Source: Clostridia bacterium (lineage in GTDB: Bacteria > Bacillota > Clostridia > Christensenellales > UBA1242). Taken from it: a stretch of 5,302 nt of DNA. Each line of letters opens with the position of its first letter. The first letter of the stretch is position 1. A model generated the notes under the pieces. The model ran no database searches. It was not told where the DNA came from and saw only the letters and a list, made by a program, of their open reading frames with translations. The position numbers were made by a program, and so were the translations under genes. The stretch lies in the NCBI GenBank assembly GCA_900768425.1, contig CAAGCR010000012.1:1-5302 (forward strand), given 5' to 3'. This document shows, piece by piece, positions 1-4,290 of the stretch.

Positions 1-2
1 AA

Positions 3-1589
3 ACCACCAGCATAGACCCAGCCAATGCTCCAAACCTAAAAATAACACTAAATATGTATAAAGAAGTACCAAAAGCTCCATTAGAATCAACTTGGAAAAA
101 CACAACCACAGGAACAATATTTAACACATCAGGTTATGACTTTAATGTTGATGGCACAACAACAAATGTAGTATTAACAAAAGATAAAATAGCAAATATA
201 TCGTTCTTACGTGACCTGCCAACCGATATATCAACCTATTCTCCAGCCAAAGCAAATCCCACAATAGAAAAACTTGACAACGGTGCATCACCAATAAAAG
301 TATACGCCAAGGCGAATGCCGACGACTCTACATTATATGATGTAGTTGTATATAGTGAATCAAAAATTTATCCAGTATATTGTGGTTGGATGTTCTACGA
401 ATGGTCAAAACTAAACAAAGCAATATTTAACAATTTTTATACAAATAATGTAACGGATATGTCATCTATGTTTAAAACTTGCACATCCTTAACCAGTTTA
501 TATTTATCCAACTTTGACACAAGCAAAGTGACAAATATGAGTTGGGTGTTTTCTGATTGCACATCCTTAACCAGTTTAGATGTATCCCGCTTTGACACAA
601 GCAAAGTGACAAATATGAGTTATATGTTTTCTTCTTGCTCATCCTTAACCAGCCTAGATGTATCCAACTTTGACACAAGCAAAGCGACAGATATGGAAGG
701 TATGTTTCGTAGATGTAACAAGTTAACAAGTCTAGATGCATCCAACTTTGACACGAGTAATGTTACAGATATGTCTGCTATGTTTAGTGCTTGTAGCAAG
801 TTAACAAGTCTAGATGTATCCAAATTTGATACGAGTAATGTGACAAGTATGTTTTATATGTTTTTTTCTTGCAGTTCCTTAACCAGTTTAGATATATCTA
901 ACTTTAAAACAAGCAATGTGACATCTATGAGTTGGATGTTTTCTTCTTGCTCATCCTTAACCAGCCTAGATGTATCCAACTTTGACACAAGCAAAGCGAT
1001 AGGTATGAGTAATATGTTTTCTTCTTGCTCATCCTTAACCAGCCTAGATGTATCTAAATTCAACACATCAAATGTAACAAAGATGGATAATATGTTTTTT
1101 TCTTGCTCATCCTTAACCAGCCTAGATGTATCCAACTTTGACACAAGCAAAGTGACAAATATGAGTTATATGTTTTCATTTTGCAGTGCCTTAACCAGCT
1201 TAGATATATCTAACTTTGAAACAAGCAATGTAACAAATATGGATCGTATGTTTACTTATTGCAGTTCCTTAACCAGTTTAGATTTATCCCACTTTGACAC
1301 TAGCAAAGTGACAAATATGGGTGGTATGTTTACTTATTGCAGATCCTTAACCAGTTTAGATTTATCCCACTTTGACACTAGCAAAGTGACAAATATGGTG
1401 AGTATGTTTACTTATTGCTCATCCTTAACAACAATTTATGTTGGAGCAAATTGGAATACTACTAATGTTACATCATCAGGAAGTATGTTCTATGATTGCA
1501 CAAATCTTCCAAACTTTGACCCTAATGTCGAAGACAAAACCAATGCTCACACTGGTGAAGGTGGTTACTTAACCTTAAAAACTGTTTAA
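3..1589 (+). CDS. BspA-like/DUF285 26-residue-repeat surface protein, 5'-partial
   Basis: This is the C-terminal part of a probable cell-surface repeat protein. The frame is open from base 3 with no stop, and the ATG at 54 has no Shine-Dalgarno sequence and sits inside continuous protein-like sequence (ITLNMYKEVPK), so the true start lies left of the window. Counting from that ATG, residues 1-119 are a non-repeat cap. Residues 120-484 are 14 repeats of consensus LTSLDVSNFDTSKVTNMSYMF plus an xxC segment, and the tail ends in GEGGYLTLKTV. The repeats match the BspA-like/DUF285 family (26-residue 'PARCEL' type) known from Listeria, Mycoplasma and many gut bacteria, where members are often secreted or lipid-anchored and some act in adhesion. 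The visible C-terminus has no LPXTG motif, membrane segment or charged tail, so any anchor or signal peptide must be upstream. A terminator follows directly. The family call is firm, but ligand and role are unknown. Confidence 0.93.
   Translation, partial: TTSIDPANAPNLKITLNMYKEVPKAPLESTWKNTTTGTIFNTSGYDFNVDGTTTNVVLTKDKIANISFLRDLPTDISTYSPAKANPTIEKLDNGASPIKVYAKANADDSTLYDVVVYSESKIYPVYCGWMFYEWSKLNKAIFNNFYTNNVTDMSSMFKTCTSLTSLYLSNFDTSKVTNMSWVFSDCTSLTSLDVSRFDTSKVTNMSYMFSSCSSLTSLDVSNFDTSKATDMEGMFRRCNKLTSLDASNFDTSNVTDMSAMFSACSKLTSLDVSKFDTSNVTSMFYMFFSCSSLTSLDISNFKTSNVTSMSWMFSSCSSLTSLDVSNFDTSKAIGMSNMFSSCSSLTSLDVSKFNTSNVTKMDNMFFSCSSLTSLDVSNFDTSKVTNMSYMFSFCSALTSLDISNFETSNVTNMDRMFTYCSSLTSLDLSHFDTSKVTNMGGMFTYCRSLTSLDLSHFDTSKVTNMVSMFTYCSSLTTIYVGANWNTTNVTSSGSMFYDCTNLPNFDPNVEDKTNAHTGEGGYLTLKTV
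624..999 (+). repeat. Pair of exact 64-bp direct repeats inside the array (624-687 and 936-999)
   Basis: The 64 bases at 624-687 recur without a mismatch at 936-999, an offset of 312 bp or four repeat units. Each copy covers the end of one 26-residue unit (MFSSCSS) and the start of the next (LTSLDVSNFDTSKA). A related copy around 1101-1152 shares the central 52 bases. Identity at third codon positions points to recent copying rather than protein-level selection alone. Confidence 0.9.
1266..1398 (+). repeat. Pair of exact 55-bp repeats in adjacent units (1266-1320 and 1344-1398)
   Basis: Bases 1266-1320 and 1344-1398 are identical and exactly one 78-bp unit apart. They encode repeats 12 and 13, both LTSLDLSHFDTSKVTNM. 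Each copy contains the 7-bp perfect palindrome CACTTTG/CAAAGTG around a 7-base loop (1290-1310 and 1368-1388). This is the most recent-looking tandem duplication in the array. Confidence 0.9.
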
Positions 1590-1596
1590 AATAATC

Positions 1597-1631
1597 AAAA
1601 TAAAGTCTATTGATGTGGGCTTTATTTTTTT
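1597..1631 (+). terminator. Rho-independent terminator after the surface-protein gene
   Basis: The sequence forms a stem of about 11 bp. The arm at 1597-1607 (AAAATAAAGTC) pairs with 1618-1628 (GGCTTTATTTT) with one G-U pair, around a 10-base loop. A run of seven T occupies 1625-1631, partly inside the stem. It begins 8 bp after the TAA stop of the surface-protein gene, which separates that transcript from the frr operon. The stem is AT-rich, so strength is uncertain. Confidence 0.75.
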
Positions 1632-1763
1632 ATGGTAGAATTTATATATATTTGCACAAGTTGGTTGATATATTTTATAAATTAACATAAAAGTGATGTA
1701 GTGGTTTATTTTAGGGGTAAATATAAACGGTAAAATATTTCTTGTTTGCTTTTGGAATTAACA

Positions 1764-1783
1764 AAAATTAAATAGTTAATTTT
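1764..1783. repeat. A/T inverted repeat just upstream of the frr promoter
   Basis: AAAATTAA (1764-1771) and TTAATTTT (1776-1783) form a perfect 8-bp inverted repeat around the 4-base spacer ATAG. It lies immediately upstream of the probable -35 region of the frr operon, the position expected of an activator or UP-element-like site. It is made only of A and T in an AT-rich spacer, so chance is a real alternative. No regulator family can be named. Confidence 0.3.
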
Positions 1784-1785
1784 AT

Positions 1786-1823
1786 TTGCCTAAATTGGTT
1801 TACTTAGTGTATACTTGTATAGT
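1786..1823 (+). promoter_or_regulatory. Probable sigma-A-type promoter of the frr-uppS-cdsA-rseP operon
   Basis: Two overlapping readings are possible. One has -35 TTGGTT (1795-1800), a 17-base spacer and -10 TATAGT (1818-1823). The other has -35 TTGCCT (1786-1791), an 18-base spacer and -10 TATACT (1810-1815). In both the -10 box matches five of six consensus bases while the -35 is weak. Either would start transcription shortly before the ribosome binding site at 1837, leaving a very short leader. A promoter is expected here because a terminator ends the previous gene. Confidence 0.5.
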
Positions 1824-1836
1824 AAAAATTAAAATT

Positions 1837-1842
1837 AGGAGA
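1837..1842 (+). promoter_or_regulatory. Ribosome binding site of frr
   Basis: AGGAGA stands four bases before the ATG at 1847. It is a near-consensus Shine-Dalgarno sequence and the best one in the window, and it fixes the frr start. The spacing is slightly short but normal for low-GC Gram-positive bacteria. Confidence 0.8.
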
Positions 1843-1846
1843 TTTT

Positions 1847-2419
1847 ATGCAAAACGAAGAACAAATTGAAGAATATGAATTGGTTTATGCTGATGATTTA
1901 GAAAAGGCTTATAACCACCTTTTAGATGAATATCAAGTAATTAGAGCGGGCAGAGCCAATCCACACATTTTGGATAAAGTTATGGTTGAGTATTATGGAG
2001 TTATGACTCCTATTAATCAAATGGCAAACATTCAAGTTCCAGAAGCAAGAATGATTGTTATTAGTGTTTGGGATAGTTCTCAACTTAAAAACGTTTCTAA
2101 AGCAATTTCTATGGCAGACTTAGGTGTAAACCCAACCGATGATGGTAAAGTTATTAGACTAGTATTTCCACCACTAACAGAAGAACGCCGTAAAGATTTA
2201 GCAAAACAAGTTAAAAAACTTTTAGAAGAAACAAAAGTTGTTATGCGTAATGCTAGACGTGATGTTTTGGAAAAATATAAAGCACTTAAAAAAGATGGCA
2301 AAATTTCTGAAGATGAATACGTAGGTCTTGAAACCGATGTACAAAAAGAATTAGACAATATGTGTGCTAAGGCAGACAAAGCATCTGTTGATAAAGAAAA
2401 AGAAATAATGGAAATATAA
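1847..2419 (+). CDS. frr: Ribosome recycling factor
   Basis: RRF is a cytoplasmic two-domain protein that, with EF-G, splits the 70S ribosome after termination so that its subunits can be reused. The 190-aa product is near the usual length of about 185, with roughly five extra acidic residues at the N-terminus (MQNEEQIEEYE). Family landmarks are the helix-I motif IRAGRANP (residues 32-39), VEYYGVMTPINQMANI leading into domain II, LVFPPLTEERRKDLAKQVKK (105-124), and the C-terminal helix with MRNARRDVLEKYKALKKDGK followed by ISEDE. All are intact. The start has a strong AGGAGA site. It is the first gene of the operon, preceded by its own probable promoter. It is not next to tsf-pyrH, its common upstream partners. 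Its TAA stop overlaps the next ATG by one base (TAATG), so translation of the small downstream ORF is probably coupled. Confidence 0.97.
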   Translation: MQNEEQIEEYELVYADDLEKAYNHLLDEYQVIRAGRANPHILDKVMVEYYGVMTPINQMANIQVPEARMIVISVWDSSQLKNVSKAISMADLGVNPTDDGKVIRLVFPPLTEERRKDLAKQVKKLLEETKVVMRNARRDVLEKYKALKKDGKISEDEYVGLETDVQKELDNMCAKADKASVDKEKEIMEI

Positions 2420-2625
2420 TGCAAGAGTATATTGGTGAAAAATTAAGCGTTGTTATTAATAAATTGTCTAATTTACGCATTAAATATAAAGTAGTGGACA
2501 ATAATTTTAGTGTTTTAGGTGATGAAAAACTTGTCACAAACATATATACGCAAGATGATACTGTTGTAATAATTACAGGCGATTTTATTTTTGATGTAAG
2601 GAATAAAAGCAATGAAAGTAAATAA
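2419..2625 (+). CDS. Small unknown protein (68 aa) between frr and uppS
   Basis: I do not recognise this protein. It begins at the ATG of a TAATG overlap with frr and ends 14 bp inside uppS, in a different frame. It has no clear Shine-Dalgarno sequence of its own, which fits translational coupling to frr. The 68 residues look like a compact soluble domain. An amphipathic helix is likely at about residues 3-20 (YIGEKLSVVINKLSN). Then come alternating hydrophobic stretches typical of beta strands: IKYKVV, FSVLG, LVTNIYT, VVIITGDFIFDV. The tail is basic and polar. There is no signal peptide, membrane segment or cysteine. The tight overlap on both sides and the protein-like composition argue that it is real. 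Its placement suggests a housekeeping role or a structural link between frr and uppS translation, but no function can be given. Confidence 0.78.
   Translation: MQEYIGEKLSVVINKLSNLRIKYKVVDNNFSVLGDEKLVTNIYTQDDTVVIITGDFIFDVRNKSNESK
2597..2602 (+). promoter_or_regulatory. Ribosome binding site of uppS, inside the preceding gene
   Basis: TAAGGA lies nine bases before the ATG at 2612, within the last codons of the 68-aa ORF. It supports the uppS start that overlaps that ORF by 14 bp. Confidence 0.6.
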
Positions 2626-3310
2626 AAAATTGAATCATCTTGCTATAATAATGGACGGCAATGGTCGTTGGGCAATAAAAAGGGGTAAACCAAGATTATT
2701 TGGTCATAAAGCAGGAATTGAAAGTTTTAAAAGAGTAATTAAGGCTTGTGGCGAACTAGGAATTGGTGTTTTATCCGTTTTTGCCTTTTCAACTGAAAAT
2801 TGGACAAGACCACAAGAAGAAGTTGATGGCATTATGAATCTTATTACAGAGTTTTGTGAGCAAGACTTAGATAATGCAATCACAAACGGTGTTAAAGTTG
2901 TAACAATGGGCGATTTATCTAAATTGCCACAAAGACTACAAGATAGTTTAAATAATGTAATTGAAAAAACAAAAAATAACAACAAATTAATATTGAACAT
3001 TGGCATAAACTATGGTGCAAGGGCAGAGATTTTAAGAGCGGTAAACAATATAATTAAAGATGGCATAAAAGAGTGCGATGAGCAAACTTTTAATAGTTAT
3101 TTGTATACAGCAAATCTTCCGGACCCAGATTTAATAATTAGAGCAAGTGGAGAAAAACGTTTATCTAATTTTATGCTTTATCAATGTGCATATAGCGAAT
3201 TTTATTTCCCAAAAATTCATTGGCCAGATTTTAACAAAAAGGTTATAGAAAAAGCGATAAAAGTTTATCAAAAACGCAATAGGCGTTTTGGTGGGCTTAA
3301 AAACAACTAG
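2612..3310 (+). CDS. uppS: Undecaprenyl diphosphate synthase (cis-prenyltransferase)
   Basis: UppS condenses isopentenyl diphosphate units in cis onto farnesyl diphosphate to give C55 undecaprenyl diphosphate, the precursor of the lipid carrier for peptidoglycan and other envelope polymers. It acts as a homodimer at the cytoplasmic membrane. The 232-aa product has every family motif. HLAIIMDGNGRWA (residues 9-21) contains catalytic Asp15. GHKAG is at 31-35, FSTENW at 59-64, GD at 100-101 and NYGAR at 133-137. The C-terminal block has PDPDLIIRASGE (170-181), RLSNFMLYQ (183-191) and YSEFYF (194-199). Arg177, Arg183 and Ser185 correspond to the diphosphate-binding residues, and Glu196 to the Mg-binding residue of the E. 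coli enzyme. Length and motif set fit a bacterial UppS. A shorter-chain cis-prenyltransferase cannot be excluded by motifs alone. It ends in TAG, whose bases form part of the cdsA ribosome binding site. Confidence 0.96.
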   Translation: MKVNKKLNHLAIIMDGNGRWAIKRGKPRLFGHKAGIESFKRVIKACGELGIGVLSVFAFSTENWTRPQEEVDGIMNLITEFCEQDLDNAITNGVKVVTMGDLSKLPQRLQDSLNNVIEKTKNNNKLILNIGINYGARAEILRAVNNIIKDGIKECDEQTFNSYLYTANLPDPDLIIRASGEKRLSNFMLYQCAYSEFYFPKIHWPDFNKKVIEKAIKVYQKRNRRFGGLKNN

Positions 3311-3313
3311 GAG
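3309..3313 (+). promoter_or_regulatory. Ribosome binding site of cdsA, overlapping the uppS stop
   Basis: AGGAG overlaps the last two bases of the uppS TAG stop and stands five bases before the cdsA ATG at 3319. This fixes the cdsA start and places ribosomes ending uppS directly on the cdsA initiation site, which favours coupled expression. Confidence 0.75.
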
Positions 3314-3318
3314 AAAAA

Positions 3319-4269
3319 ATGAAAACAAGAGTTTTAACAGGTTCGGCATTATTGGCATTTATGGTTTTATTGTTCTTTACCAGATCGGTAACTCCATATG
3401 TGTTTGATGTGTTTATTATTTACATTTCAGTAGTAGGTGGCTTAGAAATGTCTAACTTACTTACTAGAATAGGATTTTACAATAGTAAAATAACCGTAGG
3501 AATATATCCTTTGCTTTCTTATGGTTTATTTAAATTATGCGTTTATGAACAACTATCATTATATTTGGTTTTTGTTCTTCAAATTGCACTTTTAATATTA
3601 ACAGCGGGTGTTGTATCATTCATTTGCTTAGTATCAAAAAAACGTAGTGATAATGAAATTAAAACAAGAAAGATAAATTGCTCAGTTGAACAATTTTCAA
3701 TGTTTAAAGGTGTGCAAACTCTTTTTGCTTTAATTTATCCTACATTCATAATCAATTTACTATTGTATATAAACAATATTGAAGGCTTAAAATATGTATT
3801 CCAAACAGCAGGAGATTATGCTAATACCGTTGCATTATTCTTGCTTGTTTATGCATTTATTGTTCCAGTATTTGTGGATACATTTGCAATGCTTACAGGT
3901 TCATTAATAAAGGGTAAAAAACTATGCGAAAAAATAAGCCCAAACAAAACAATTTCAGGCGCAATAGGTGGCTTTATTTGGGGTACTTTAGCTGCCGTGG
4001 CTATGTTCTTTATCTTTAATTCAATAGATAAATTCCGCGTTATGTTTATCGCAATAAATCTAACTTGGTGGAAAATGCTTATTGTTGGCATTATATCATC
4101 AGTTCTATGTCAATTAGGTGACATATTTGAAAGTTTCTTAAAACGCAAAGCTGATGTAAAAGACAGTGGTGATTTGCTTCCGGGTCATGGCGGAATATTA
4201 GACCGTATAGACAGCCATCTTGCAAATTTTATAGTTACTTTTGTGTTTACTTTAATAATTTTACTTTAA
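3319..4269 (+). CDS. cdsA: Phosphatidate cytidylyltransferase (CDP-diacylglycerol synthase)
   Basis: CdsA transfers CMP from CTP to phosphatidic acid, giving CDP-diacylglycerol, the branch point to phosphatidylglycerol, cardiolipin and other phospholipids. It is an integral membrane enzyme. The 316-aa product begins MKTRVLTGSALLAFMVLLFF, typical of the family start, and has about eight hydrophobic segments. The catalytic part includes DTFAMLTG from Asp187, followed by GKKLCEKISPNKT. The full CDS signature is at residues 272-298: S-F-L-K-R, then K-D-S-G, then LPGHGGILDRID, which provides the metal- and CTP-binding aspartates. It is longer than the usual 260-280 residues. Much of the extra length seems to be a charged cytoplasmic loop near residues 107-130 (VSKKRSDNEIKTRKINC). 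One usual Tyr after DTFA is replaced by Met. It follows uppS by 8 bp and precedes rseP by 21 bp. Confidence 0.95.
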   Translation: MKTRVLTGSALLAFMVLLFFTRSVTPYVFDVFIIYISVVGGLEMSNLLTRIGFYNSKITVGIYPLLSYGLFKLCVYEQLSLYLVFVLQIALLILTAGVVSFICLVSKKRSDNEIKTRKINCSVEQFSMFKGVQTLFALIYPTFIINLLLYINNIEGLKYVFQTAGDYANTVALFLLVYAFIVPVFVDTFAMLTGSLIKGKKLCEKISPNKTISGAIGGFIWGTLAAVAMFFIFNSIDKFRVMFIAINLTWWKMLIVGIISSVLCQLGDIFESFLKRKADVKDSGDLLPGHGGILDRIDSHLANFIVTFVFTLIILL

Positions 4270-4276
4270 TAATTAA

Positions 4277-4284
4277 AAGGGGTG
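4277..4284 (+). promoter_or_regulatory. Ribosome binding site of the rseP-like gene
   Basis: AAGGGGTG stands six bases before the ATG at 4291. It is a good partial match to AAGGAGGTG and selects this ATG over the in-frame ATG pair at 4318 and 4321, which have no such site. Confidence 0.7.
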
Positions 4285-4290
4285 TTAAAA

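Larger units (their letters stand above)
411..1505 (+). repeat. Tandem array of 14 units of 78 bp (26 aa, PARCEL-type LRR)
   Basis: Thirteen units of exactly 78 bp run from 411 to 1424, followed by a last unit of 81 bp (1425-1505). Each encodes one 26-residue repeat with the pattern L-T-S-L-D-x-S-x-F-x-T-S-x-V-T-x-M-x-x-M-F-x-x-C. The Cys at repeat position 24 is present in all units. The first unit (starting LNKAIF) and last unit (LTTIYVG) are the most divergent, as expected for capping repeats. Central units are very similar at DNA level, including synonymous positions, which indicates recent duplication or gene conversion. All are in frame, so gain or loss of a unit would leave the protein readable. 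Confidence 0.95.

Noticed and set aside
54..56. ATG at 54 as the start of the surface-protein gene
   Set aside because: No Shine-Dalgarno sequence precedes it, and the frame stays open with protein-like sequence to the window edge, so the gene is partial.
472..1150. Three overlapping minus-strand ORFs across the repeat array
   Set aside because: They are antisense shadows of the 78-bp repeats, as shown by their own periodic sequence. They lack start signals and recognisable domains.
411..1505. Possible CRISPR array or satellite because of regular 78-bp periodicity
   Set aside because: The repeats are contiguous, without unique spacers, and remain in frame as a known 26-residue protein repeat.
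1652..1681. A promoter with TTGCAC and TATAAA 18 bp apart just after the terminator
   Set aside because: The -35 matches poorly, the -10 occurs in a region where A/T hexamers are expected by chance, and no gene starts within 150 bp; the candidate next to frr is better placed.
1639..1683. Inverted repeat AATTTATA / TATAAATT with a 29-base loop in the spacer
   Set aside because: It is only 8 bp, made purely of A and T, and has a long loop in an AT-rich spacer, so it is likely chance.
1590..1846. Riboswitch, tRNA or other structured RNA in the 257-bp spacer
   Set aside because: Apart from the terminator I see no GC-containing helices, conserved riboswitch cores or tRNA-like arms, and the likely transcription start leaves too short a leader.
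2080..3358. Minus-strand ORFs opposite frr, the 68-aa gene, uppS and cdsA
   Set aside because: Each lies over strongly supported + strand genes, has no ribosome binding site or domain, and shows the composition expected of an antisense frame.
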